From NCBI RefSeq assembly GCF_051020955.1, contig NW_027476461.1, positions 124,001 to 188,000 of the forward strand: a DNA stretch of 64,000 nt, given 5' to 3'. This DNA comes from Megalopta genalis (lineage: Eukaryota; Arthropoda; Insecta; Hymenoptera; Halictidae). The notes under the pieces are model-generated. The model did not search any database and was not told the origin of the DNA. It saw only the letters and a program-made list of their open reading frames with translations. Of the stretch, positions 49,302 through 62,310 are shown piece after piece. The position numbers were made by a program, and so were the translations under genes. How positions within the stretch are numbered: position 1 is the first letter of the stretch; each line of letters begins with the position of its first letter.

Positions 49302-50700
49302 TTACTTGCGATTTAAGTGATATAGCTTCAAATGAAGACGAAACAAACGAGTTAGCATCAAATCCATACGAAACACATGATTTAGCCGCAAATCAATGCG
49401 ATGTAGAATGCTTAGCTTCAAACCCACGCGATACAAATGATTTAGGGTCACATACTTTCGAATTGTGATATAGCTTCGAATGCAGGAGAAACAAACGTGT
49501 TATTTCAAAATCCATGCGGAAAACATGATTGAGCTTAAAATTCATGCTATTTAGAAGGTTTAGCTTCAAATCCATGCGAAACAAATGATTGAGCTGCAAA
49601 CACTTGGGATATAAGTGATATAGCTTCAAATGCAGACGAAACAAACGAGTTAGCTTCAAATCCATGCGAAACACATGATTTAGCAGCAAATCAGTGCGAT
49701 GTAGAATGCTTAGCTTCAAACCCACGCGAAGCAAATGATTTAGGGTCACATACATTCGATTTGTCATATAGCTTCAAATGCAGGAGAAACAAACGAGTTA
49801 GCTCCAAATCCATGCGAAACACAGGATTTAGCTACAAATCAATACGATGTAGAAGGTTTAGCTTCAAATCCATGCGATACAAATGATTGAGCTTCAAACA
49901 GTTGGGATATTGGCTATATAGCTACAAATGCTGGCGAAACAAACCAGTTAGCTTCAATTCCATACGTAACACATGATTTAGCTTAAAATTAATGCGAAAC
50001 ACATCTATTAGCTTCAAATTCGTGCGAAACACACGATTTTGCTGCAAATCAATGCGATGTAGAAGGTTTAGCGTCAAATCCATGCGAAACAAGTGATTCA
50101 GCATCAGATACTTGCGATATAAGTGATATACCTTCAAATGCAGATTAAACAAACGAGTTAGCTTCAAATCCTTGCGAAACACATGATTTAGATGCAAATC
50201 AATGCGATGTAGAAGGTTTAGCTTCAAATCCATGCGAATCAAGTGATTTAGCATCAGTTGCTCGCGATATAAGTGACATGCAGGGGAAACAAACGAATTA
50301 ACTTCAAATCCATGCAAAACACTTGATTGTGCTTCAAATGAATGCTATGTAGTAGGTTTAGCTTCAAACCCATGCGACACAAATGATTTAGCTTCAGATA
50401 CTTGCGATATAAGTGATATTGCTTCGAATGCTGCGGAGTCAAACGAGTTAGTTTCAAAATCCATGCGATACACATGATTTAGCTTCAAATCAATGCGAAG
50501 TAGAAGGCTTAGCATCAAATGCATGCGAAACAAATGATTTAGGTTCAGATACTTGCGATATACGTGATATAGATTCAACTGCAGGCGAAACAAACAAGTT
50601 AGCTTCATATACAAGCGAAACACATGATTTAGCTTCAAATCAATGCGATGTAGAAGGTATAGCTTCGAATCCATGCGAAACAAATGACTTAGCTTCAAAT

Positions 50701-51260
50701 CATTGCGAAGTAGAAGGCTGATCTTCGAATCCTTACGAAACAAATGGTTTAGCTTCAGATCCTTGTGATATACATGATTTAGCTTCAACAGCATGCGTAC
50801 AAACGACTTAGCTTCAAATCCATGCGAAACACATGATTTGGCTTCAAATCAATGCGATGTAGAAGGCTTATCTTCGAATCCATGCGTAACACATGGTTTA
50901 GCTTCAAATACCTGTGATATACATGATTTAGCTTCAACTGTATGCGAAAGAAACGGGTTAGCTTCAAATCCAAGCGAAACACATGATTCAGCTTCAAATA
51001 AGTGCGAAGATGAAGGCTTAGCTTCAAATCCATGCGAAGCAAACGGTTTAGCTTCAAATACTTGTGATATACATGATTTAGATTCAACTGCATGCGAAAC
51101 AAACGAGTTAGCTTCAAATCGAAGCGAAACACATGATTTAGCTTCAAATCAATGCGAAGCAGAAGGCTTAGCTTCAAATCCATGCCAATCAAGCGGTTTT
51201 GCTTCAACTGTTTGTGATATACACGATTTAGCTTCAAATGCAGGCGAAACAAACGAGTAA
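50701..51260. repeat. Type 2 HOR satellite block
   Basis: Type 2 signature monomers. The block shares rare variants with 43,190-43,450 (cgaagcagaaggctta and caatcaagcggttttg) and ends at a switch to type 1 near 51,257. The plus frame is open at 50,793-51,260, again without a consensus ATG. Confidence 0.88.
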
Positions 51261-51767
51261 GATTCAAATCCATGCCAAATACATGATTTAGCTGCAAATC
51301 AATGCGATGTAGAAGGTTTAGCTTCAAATCCATGCGAAACAAATGATTATGCATGAGATACTTGTGATATAATTGATATAGCTTAAAATGAAGGGGAAAC
51401 AAAAGAGTTAGCTTCAAGTCCATGCGAAACACATGATATAGCTTGAAATCAATGCGATTTAGAAGGTTTAGCTTCAAATCCATGCGAAACAAATGATTGA
51501 GCCTCAAACACTTGGGACATAGGCTATATAGCTTCAAATGCTGGCGAAACAAACCTTAGCTTCAATTCCATACGTAACACATGATTTAGCTTAAAATTAA
51601 TGCGATTCACATCTATTAGCTTCAAATTTGTGCGAAACACATCATTTAGCTGCAAATCAATGCGATGTAGTAGGTTTTATTCAAATCCATGCGAAACTAA
51701 TGATTTAGCATCAGATAATTGCGATATAAGTGATATAGCTTCTAATGCAAGGGAAACAGACGAGTAA
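51261..51767. repeat. Type 1 satellite
   Basis: About 500 bp of A-E monomers leading into the 4-kb duplication. The landmark atgagatacttgtgatataa near 51,354 is shared with about 18,609, 21,228, 32,661, 37,870 and 47,527, so this sub-block is dispersed across the array. No gene is seen. Confidence 0.88.
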
Positions 51768-54700
51768 GCTTCAGATCCATGCGACACAAATGATTTTGCA
51801 TCAGATACATGCGATATAAGTGATATAGCTTCAAATCCAGGGGAAACAAACGAGTTAGCAGCAAATCCATGCAAAACACATGATTGAGCTTCAAATCATT
51901 ACTATGTAGAAGGTTCAGCTCCAAATCCATGCGACACAAATGATTTAGCTTCAGATGCTTGGGATATAAGTGATATAGCTTCAAATGGAGCCGAAACAAA
52001 CGAGTTAGCTTCAAATCCATGCGAAACAAATGATTTAGCATCAGATACTTGGGATGTAAGCGATATAGCTTCAAATGCAGGGGAAACAAACGAGTTAGCT
52101 TCAAATCCATGCGAAACACATGATATAGCTTCAAATCAATGCGATGTAGAAGGTTTAGCATCAAATCCATGCGGAACCAATGATTTGGCTTCAAACACTT
52201 CGGATATAAGAAGATATACCTTCAAATGCAGACGAAACAAACGAGTTAGCTTCAAATCCATGCGAAACAAACGATTTAGCTTCAATCAATGCGAAGTAGA
52301 AGGCTTAGCTTCTAATCCATGCGGAACAATTGATTTAGCATTAGATACTTGCGATATAAGTGATATAGCTTCAAATGCAGGGGAAACAAACGAGTTAGCT
52401 TCAAATCCATGAGAAACACATGATATAGCTGCAAATCAATGCGATGTAGAAGGTTTAGCGTCAAATCCATGCGAAACAAATGATTTAGCATCAGATACTT
52501 GCCATATAAGTGATATAGCTTCAAATGCAGGGGAAACAAACGAGTTAGCTTCAAACACATGCAAAACACATGATTTAGCTGCAAATGAATGCGATGTAGA
52601 AGGTATAGCTTCAAGTCAAAGCGAAACACATGATTTAGCACATGAACCTGCGATATAAGTGATATAGCTTCAAATGCAGGGGAAACAAACGAGTTAGCTT
52701 CAAATCTTTGAAAAACAAAGGATTTAGGTTCAGATACTTGCGATATAAGTGATATAGCTTCAAATGCAGGAGAATCAAACGAGTTAGCTCGAAATCCAAG
52801 CGAAACACATGATTTTGATTAAAATCAATGCGAGGTAGAAGGCTTAGATTCAAATCCATGCGAAACACATGATTTAGATGCAAATGAATGCGATGTAGAA
52901 GGTATAGCTTCAAGTCAATGCGAAACACATGATTTAGCACATGAACCTTCGATATAAGTGATATAGCTTCAAATGCAGGGGAAACAAACGAGTTAGCTTC
53001 AAATCCATTCGAAACAAATGATTTAGAAGCAAATCAATGCGATGTAGAAGGTTTAGAAACAACTCCATGCGAAACACATGATTTAGCTTCAAATCAATGC
53101 GATGTAGAAGGTTTAGCTTCAAATCCATGCGAATCAAGTGATTTAGCATCAGTTACTGGCGATATAAGTGACATAGCTTCAAATGCAGGGGAAACAAGCT
53201 AGTTAGCTTCAAATCCATGCAAAACACATGATTGAGCTTCAAATCAATGCTATGTAGTAGGTTTAGCTTCAAATCCACGCGACACAAATGATTTAGCTTC
53301 GGATACTTGCGATATAAGTGATATTGCTTCGAATGCAGACGAATCAATCGAGTTAGCTTCAAAATCCATGCGATACACATGATTTAGCTTCAAATCAATG
53401 CGAAGTAGAAGGCTTAGCTTCAAATCCATGCGAAACAAATGATTTAGGTTCAGATACTTGCGATATAAGTGATATAGCTTCACTTGCAGACGTAACAAAC
53501 GAGTTAGCTTCAAATCCTTGAAAAACAAAGGATTTAGGTTCAGATACTTGCGATATAAGTGTTATAGCTTCAAATGCAGGAGAATCAAACGAGTTAGCTC
53601 GAAATCCAAGCGAAACACATGATTTTGCTGCAAATCAATGCGATGTAGAAAGTTTAGCGTCAAATCCATGCGAAACAAATGATTTAGCATTAGATACTTG
53701 CGATATAAGTGACATAGCTTCAAATGCAGGGGAAACAAGCGAGTTAGCTTCAAATCCATGCAAAACACATGATTGAGCTTCAAATCAATGCGATGTAGTA
53801 GGTTTAGCTTCAAATCCATGCGACACAAATGATTTAGCTTCGGATACTTGCGATATAAGTGATATTGCTTCGAATGCAGTCGAAACAAACGAGTTAGCTT
53901 CAAATCCAAGCGAAACACATGATTTTGCTGCAAATCAATGCAATGTAGAAAGTTTAGCGTCAAATCCATGCGAAACAAATGATTTAGCATTAGTTACTTG
54001 CGATATAAGTGATATAGCTTCAAATGCAGGGGAAACAAACGAGTTAGCTTCAAATTCATGCGAAACACATGATATAGCTGCAAATCAATGCGATGTAGAA
54101 GGTTTAGCGTCAAATCCATGCGAAACAAATGATTTAGCATCAGATACTTGCGATATAAATGATATAGCTTCAAATGCAGGGGAAACAAACGAGTTAGCTT
54201 CAAACCCATGCAAAACACATGATTTAGCTGCAAATGAATGCGATGTAGACGGTATAGCTTCAAGTCAAAGCGAAACACATGATTTAGCACATGAACCTGC
54301 GATATAAGTGATATAGCTTCAAATGCAGGGGAAACAAACGAGTTAGCCTCAAATCCATGCGAAACAAATGATTTAGAAGCAAATCAATGCGATGTAGAAG
54401 GTTTAGCTACAACTCCATGCGAAACACATGATTTAGCTTCATATCAATGCGATGTAGAAGGTTTAGCAACAAATCCATGCGAAACCAATGATTTAGTTTC
54501 AGATACTTGCGATATAAGTGATATAGTTTCAAATGCAGGGGAAACAAGCGAGTTAGCTTCAAATCCATGCAAAACACATGATTGAGCTTCAAATCAATGC
54601 TCTGTAGTAGGTTTAGCTTCAAATCCATGCGACACAAATGATTTAGCTTCGGATACTTGCGATATAAGTGATATTGCTTCGAATGCAGACGAATCAAACG

Positions 54701-55409
54701 AGTTAGCTTCAAAATCCATGCGATACACATGATTTAGCTTCAAATCCATGCGAAACAAATGATTTAAGTTCAGATACTTGCGATATAAGTGATATAGCTT
54801 CAATTGCAGACGGAACAAACAAGTTAGCTTCAAATCCTTGAAAATCAAAGGATTTAGGTTCAGATACTTGCGATATAAGTGATATAGCTTCAAATGCAGG
54901 AGAATCAAACGAGTTAGCTCGAAATCCAAGCGAAACACATGATTTTGATTAAAATCAATGCGAGGTAGAAGGCTTAGATTCAAATCCAGGCAAAACACAT
55001 GATTTAACAGCAAATCAATGCGATGTCGATGGTTTAGCTTCAAATCCATGCGAAACCAATGATTTAGCTTCAGATACTTGCGATATATGTGATATAGCTT
55101 CAACTGCTTGCGAAACAAACAAGTTAGCTTCAAAACCAAGCGAAACACATGATTTTGCTGCAAATCATTGCGATGTAGAAAGTTTAGCGTCAAATCCATG
55201 CGAAACAAATGATTTAGCATTAGATACTTGCGATATAAGTGATATAGCTTCAAATGCAGGGGAAACAAACGAGTTAGCTTCAAAGCCATGCGAAACACAT
55301 GATATAGCTGCAAATCAATGCGATGTAGATGGTTTAGCGTCAAATCCATGCGAAGCAAATGATTTAGCATCAGATACTTGCGATATAAGTGATATAGCTT
55401 CAAATGCAG
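51768..55409. repeat. 4-kb segmental duplication, copy 1
   Basis: 3,642 bp repeated at 55,785-59,426 with a constant 4,017-bp offset. A 29-bp D variant reading gcacatgaacctgcgatata or gcacatgaaccttcgatata marks internal sub-blocks near 52,640, 52,941 and 54,289, and each is matched in copy 2. Only a few base differences are seen by eye. Confidence 0.93.
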
Positions 55410-55784
55410 GAGAAACAAACGTGTTATTTCAAAATCCATGCGGAAAACATGATTGAGCTTAAAATTCATGCTATTTAGAAGGTTTAGCTTCAAATCCATG
55501 CGAAACAAATGATTGAGCTGCAAACACTTGGGATATAAGTGATATAGCTTCAAATGCAGACGAAACAAACGAGTTAGCTTCAAATCCATGCGAAACACAT
55601 GATTTAGCAGCAAATCAGTGCGATGTAGAATGCTTAGCTTCAAACCCACGCGAAGCAAATGATTTAGGGTCACATACATTCGATTTGTCATATAGCTTCA
55701 AATGCAGGAGAAACAAACGAGTTAGCTCCAAATCCATGCGAAACACAGGATTTAGCTACAAATCAATACGATGTAGAAGGTTTA
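55410..55784. repeat. 375-bp patch copied from about 49.5 kb
   Basis: This segment lies between the two 4-kb duplicates and matches 49,486-49,860 at an offset of 5,924 bp. Shared rare variants include gtgttatttcaaaatccatg, attcatgctatttagaagg and attcgatttgtcatatagc. The duplication therefore joins two unrelated parts of the array. Confidence 0.88.
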
Positions 55785-58700
55785 GCTTCAGATCCATGCG
55801 ACACAAATGATTTTGCATCAGATACATGCGATATAAGTGATATAGCTTCAAATCCAGGGGAAACAAACGAGTTAGCAGCAAATCCATGCAAAACACATGA
55901 TTGAGCTTCAAATCATTACTATGTAGAAGGTTCAGCTCCAAATCCATGCGACACAAATGATTTAGCTTCAGATGCTTGGGATATAAGTGATATAGCTTCA
56001 AATGGAGCCGAAACAAACGAGTTAGCTTCAAATCCATGCGAAACAAATGATTTAGCATCAGATACTTGGGATGTAAGCGATATAGCTTCAAATGCAGGGG
56101 ACACAAACGAGTTAGCTTCAAATCCATGCGAAACACATGATATAGCTTCAAATCAATGCGATGTAGAAGGTTTAGCATCAAATCCATGCGGAACCAATGA
56201 TTTGGCTTCAAACACTTCGGATATAAGAAGATATACCTTCAAATGCAGACGAAACAAACGAGTTAGCTTCAAATCCATGCGAAACAAACGATTTAGCTTC
56301 AATCAATGCGAAGTAGAAGGCTTAGCTTCTAATCCATGCGGAACAAATGATTTAGCATTAGATACTTGCGATATAAGTGATATAGCTTCAAATGCAGGGG
56401 AAACAAACGAGTTAGCTTCAAATCCATGAGAAACACATGATATAGCTGCAAATCAATGCGATGTAGAAGGTTTAGCGTCAAATCCATGCGAAACAAATGA
56501 TTTAGCATCAGATACTTGCCATATAAGTGATATAGCTTCAAATGCAGGGGAAACAAACGAGTTAGCTTCAAACACATGCAAAACACATGATTTAGCTGCA
56601 AATGAATGCGATGTAGAAGGTATAGCTTCAAGTCAAAGCGAAACACATGATTTAGCACATGAACCTGCGATATAAGTGATATAGCTTCAAATGCAGGGGA
56701 AACAAACGAGTTAGCTTCAAATCTTTGAAAAACAAAGGATTTAGGTTCAGATACTTGCGATATAAGTGATATAGCTTCAAATGCAGGAGAATCAAACGAG
56801 TTAGCTCGAAATCCAAGCGAAACACATGATTTTGATTAAAATCAATGCGAGGTAGAAGGCTTAGATTCAAATCCATGCGAAACACATGATTTAGATGCAA
56901 ATGAATGCGATGTAGAAGGTATAGCTTCAAGTCAATGCGAAACACATGATTTAGCACATGAACCTTCGATATAAGTGATATAGCTTCAAATGCAGGGGAA
57001 ACAAACGAGTTAGCTTCAAATCCATTCGAAACAAATGATTTAGAAGCAAATCAATGCGATGTAGAAGGTTTAGATACAACTCCATGCGAAACACATGATT
57101 TAGCTTCAAATCAATGCGATGTAGAAGGTTTAGCTTCAAATCCATGCGAATCAAGTGATTTAGCATCAGTTACTGGCGATATAAGTGACATAGCTTCAAA
57201 TGCAGGGGAAACAAGCTAGTTAGCTTCAAATCCATGCAAAACACATGATTGAGCTTCAAATCAATGCTATGTAGTAGGTTTAGCTTCAAATCCACGCGAC
57301 ACAAATGATTTAGCTTCGGATACTTGCGATATAAGTGATATTGCTTCGAATGCAGACGAATCAATCGAGTTAGCTTCAAAATCCATGCGATACACATGAT
57401 TTAGCTTCAAATCAATGCGAAGTAGAAGGCTTAGCTTCAAATCCATGCGAAACAAATGATTTAGGTTCAGATACTTGCGATATAAGTGATATAGCTTCAC
57501 TTGCAGACGTAACAAACGAGTTAGCTTCAAATCCTTGAAAAACAAAGGATTTAGGTTCAGATACTTGCGATATAAGTGTTATAGCTTCAAATGCAGGAGA
57601 ATCAAACGAGTTAGCTCGAAATCCAAGCGAAACACATGATTTTGCTGCAAATCAATGCGATGTAGAAAGTTTAGCGTCAAATCCATGCGAAACAAATGAT
57701 TTAGCATTAGATACTTGCGATATAAGTGACATAGCTTCAAATGCAGGGGAAACAAGCGAGTTAGCTTCAAATCCATGCAAAACACATGATTGAGCTTCAA
57801 ATCAATGCGATGTAGTAGGTTTAGCTTCAAATCCATGCGACACAAATGATTTAGCTTCGGATACTTGCGATATAAGTGATATTGCTTCGAATGCAGTCGA
57901 AACAAACGAGTTAGCTTCAAATCCAAGCGAAACACATGATTTTGCTGCAAATCAATGCAATGTAGAAAGTTTAGCGTCAAATCCATGCGAAACAAATGAT
58001 TTAGCATTAGTTACTTGCGATATAAGTGATATAGCTTCAAATGCAGGGGAAACAAACGAGTTAGCTTCAAATTCATGCGAAACACATGATATAGCTGCAA
58101 ATCAATGCGATGTAGAAGGTTTAGCGTCAAATCCATGCGAAACAAATGATTTAGCATCAGATACTTGCGATATAAATGATATAGCTTCAAATGCAGGGGA
58201 AACAAACGAGTTAGCTTCAAACCCATGCAAAACACATGATTTAGCTGCAAATGAATGCGATGTAGACGGTATAGCTTCAAGTCAAAGCGAAACACATGAT
58301 TTAGCACATGAACCTGCGATATAAGTGATATAGCTTCAAATGCAGGGGAAACAAACGAGTTAGCCTCAAATCCATGCGAAACAAATGATTTAGAAGCAAA
58401 TCAATGCGATGTAGAAGGTTTAGCTACAACTCCATGCGAAACACATGATTTAGCTTCATATCAATGCGATGCAGAAGGTTTAGCAACAAATCCATGCGAA
58501 ACCAATGATTTAGTTTCAGATACTTGCGATATAAGTGATATAGTTTCAAATGCAGGGGAAACAAGCGAGTTAGCTTCAAATCCATGCAAAACACATGATT
58601 GAGCTTCAAATCAATGCTCTGTAGTAGGTTTAGCTTCAAATCCATGCGACACAAATGATTTAGCTTCGGATACTTGCGATATAAGTGATATTGCTTCGAA

Positions 58701-59426
58701 TGCAGACGAATCAAACGAGTTAGCTTCAAAATCCATGCGATACACATGATTTAGCTTCAAATCCATGCGAAACAAATGATTTAAGTTCAGATACTTGCGA
58801 TATAAGTGATATAGCTTCAATTGCAGACGGAACAAACAAGTTAGCTTCAAATCCATGAAAATCAAAGGATTTAGGTTCAGATACTTGCGATATAAGTGAT
58901 ATAGCTTCAAATGCAGGAGAATCAAACGAGTTAGCTCGAAATCCAAGCGAAACACATGATTTTGATTAAAATCAATGCGAGGTAGAAGGCTTAGATTCAA
59001 ATCCATGCAAAACACATGATTTAACAGCAAATCAATGCGATGTCGATGGTTTAGCTTCAAATCCATGCGAAACCAATGATTTAGCTTCAGATACTTGCGA
59101 TATATGTGATATAGCTTCAACTGCTTGCGAAACAAACAAGTTAGCTTCAAAACCAAGCGAAACACATGATTTTGCTGCAAATCAATGCGATGTAGAAAGT
59201 TTAGCGTCAAATCCATGCGAAACAAATGATTTAGCATTAGATACTTGCGATATAAGTGATATAGCTTCAAATGCAGGGGAAACAAACGAGTTAGCTTCAA
59301 AGCCATGCGAAACACATGATATAGCTGCAAATCAATGCGATGTAGATGGTTTAGCGTCAAATCCATGCGAAGCAAATGATTTAGCATCAGATACTTGCGA
59401 TATAAGTGATATAGCTTCAAATGCAG
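55785..59426. repeat. 4-kb segmental duplication, copy 2
   Basis: Partner of 51,768-55,409. Sample differences: caggggacacaaacg near 56,096 (copy 1 caggggaaacaaacg), gatgcagaagg near 58,467 (copy 1 gatgtagaagg), and aacaaatgattt near 56,342 (copy 1 aacaattgattt). The 29-bp D landmarks recur near 56,657, 56,958 and 58,306. Confidence 0.93.
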
Positions 59427-62310
59427 GGGAAACAAACGAGTTAGCTTCAAACCCATGCAAAACACATGATTTAGCTGCAAATGAATGCGATCTAGACGGT
59501 ATAGCTTCAAGTCAAAGCGAAACACATGATTTAGCACATGAACCTGCGATATAAGTGATATAGCTTCAAATGCAGGTGAAACAAACGAGTTAGCTTCAAA
59601 TCCATTCGAAACAAATGGTTTAGAAGCAAATCAATGCGATGTAGAAGGTTTAGATACAACTCCATGCGAAACACATGATTTAGCTTCAAATCAATGCGAT
59701 GTAGAAGGTTTAGCAACAAATCCATGCGAAACCAATGATTCAGCTTCAGATACTTGCGATATAAGTGATATAGTTTCAAATGCAGACGGAACAAACGAGC
59801 AAGCTTCAAATCTATGCGATGTAGAATGTTTAGCTTCAAATCCATGCGAAACACATGATTTAGATGCAAATCAATGCGTTGTAGAAGGTTTAGCTTCAAA
59901 TCCATGCGAATCAAGTGATTTAGCATCGGTTACTCGCGATATAAGTGAAATAGCTTCAAATGCAGGGGAAACAAGCGAGTTAGCTTCAAATCCATGCAAA
60001 ACACATGATTGAGCTTCAAATCAATGCTATGTAGTAGGTTTAGCTTCAAATCCATGCGACACAAATGATTTAGCTTCAAATCCAAGCGAAACATATGATT
60101 TTGCTGCAAATCAATGCGATGTAGAAGGTTTAACGTCAAATCCATGCGAAACAAATGATTTAGCATCAGATAATTGCGATATAAATGATAAGCTTCAAAT
60201 GCAGGGAAAACAAACGAGTTAGCTTCAAATCCATGCGAAACAAATGATTTAGCTTCAGATACTTGCGATATAAGTGATATAGTTTCGAATGCAGACGGAA
60301 CAAACGAGCAAGCTTCAAATCTATGCGATGTAGAATTTTTAGCTTCAAATCCATGCGAAACACATGATTTAGATGTAAATCAATGCGATGTAGAAGGTTT
60401 AGCTTCAAATCCATGCGAATCAAGTGATTTAGCATCAGTTACTCGCGATATAAGTGACATAGCTTCAAATGCAGGAGAAACAAACGAGTTAGCTTCAAAT
60501 CCATGCAAAACACATGATTGAGCTTCAAGTCAATGCTATGTAGTAGGTTTAGCTTCAAATCCATGCGACACAAATGATTAAGCTTCAGATACTTGCGATA
60601 TAAGTGATATTGCTTCGAATGCAGGAGAAACAAACGAGTTAGCTCGAAATCCAAGCGAAAAACATGATTTTGCTTCAAATCAATGCGAAGTAGAAGGTTT
60701 AGTTTCAAATCCATGCGAAACAAATGATTTAGCTTCAGATACCAGCGATATATGTGATATTGCTTCAAGTGTACACGAAACAAACCAGTTACCTTCAAAT
60801 CGATGCGGAACACATGATTTAGCTTAAAATTCAAGCGATTTAGAAGGTTTAGCTTCAAATCCATGCGAAACCAATGATTTAGCTTCAGATACTTGTGATA
60901 TATGTGATGTAGCTTCAAATCCATGCGAAACCAATGACTTAGCTTCAGATACTTGCGATATATGTGATATAGCTTCAACTGTATGCGAAACAAACGAGTT
61001 AGCTTCAAATCCAAGCGAAACACATGATTTTGCTGCAAATCAATGCGATGTTGAAGGTTAAGCTTCAAATCCATGCGAAACAAATGATTTAGCTTCAGAT
61101 ACTAGCGATATATGTGATATTGCTTCAAGTGCAGACGAAACAAACGAGTTAGCTTCAAATCCATGCGGAACAAATGATTGAGCTGCAAACACTTGGGATA
61201 TAAGAGATATAGCTTCAAAGCAGACGAAACAAACGAGTTAGCTTCAAATCCATGCGAAACACATGATTGAACTGCAAATCAATGCGATGTAGAAGATTTA
61301 GCTTCAAATCCATGCGAAAAAAATGATTTTTCTTCAAATACTTGCGATACAAGGGATATAGCTTCAAATGCAGGCGAAACAAGTTACCTTCAAATCCATA
61401 CGACACAAATGATTTTGCATCAGATACATGCGATATAAGTGATATAGCTTCAAATGCTGGGCAAACAAACGAGTTAGCAGCAAATCCATTCAAAACACAT
61501 GATTGAGCTTCAAATCAATGCTATGTAGAAGGTTCGGCTTCAAATCCATGCGACACAAATGATTTAGGGTCACATACTTTCGATTTGTGATATAGCTTCA
61601 AATGCAGGAGATACAAACGAGTTAGCTCCAAATCCATGCGAAACAAACGATGTAGCTTCAAATCAATGCGAAGTAGAAGGCTTAGGTTCTAATCCAAGCG
61701 GAACAAATGATTTAGCTTCAAATACTTACGATATAAGTGATATAGATTCAACTGCAGGCGAAACAAACGAGTTAGCTTCATATACAATCGAAACACATGA
61801 TTTAGCTTCAAATCAATGCGATGTAGAAGGTTTAGCTTCGAATCCATGCGAAACAACTGATTTAGCTTCCAACACTCGGGATGTAAGCGATATAGCTTCA
61901 AATGCAGGCGAAACAGACGAGTAAGCTTCAAATCCATGCGAAACGCAGGATTTAGCTGCAAATCAATGCGATGTAGAGGGTTTAGCTTCAAATCCATGCG
62001 AAACAAATGATTGAGCTTCAAACAGTTGGGATATAGGCTATATAGCTTCAAATGCTGGCGAAACAAACCAGTTAGCTTCAATTCCATACGTAACACATGA
62101 TTTAGCTTAAAAATAATGCGAAACACATCTATTAGATTCAAATTCGTGCGAAACACATGATTTAGCTGCAAATCAATGCGATGTAGAAGGTTTTGCTTCA
62201 AATCCATGCGATACAAATGATTTAGCTTCAGATACTTGCGATATATGTGATATAGCTTCATCTGCATGCGAAACAAACGAGTTAGCTTCAAATCCATGCG
62301 AAACACATGA
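59427..62310. repeat. Type 1 satellite
   Basis: A-E pentamers. The first 130 bp repeat the sub-block ending in gcacatgaacctgcgatata (about 59,537) that also occurs inside the 4-kb duplicates. A shortened monomer (aatgataagcttcaaatgca) lies near 60,185. 61,690-62,280 resembles about 950-1,590 at the left end of the window. No gene is seen. Confidence 0.9.

Larger units (their letters stand above)
46011..50700. repeat. Type 1 satellite containing the 20-kb-displaced duplicate
   Basis: A-E pentamers. 48,247-49,550 is the partner of 28,201-29,450. Nine-monomer sub-repeats occur at about 48,691 and 48,961 (270 bp apart). A 10-bp deletion lies near 50,277 (gtgacatgcagggg, where paralogues have gtgacatagcttcaaatgcagggg). 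The segment 49,486-49,860 is the apparent donor or sister of the patch at 55,410-55,784. Confidence 0.9.
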
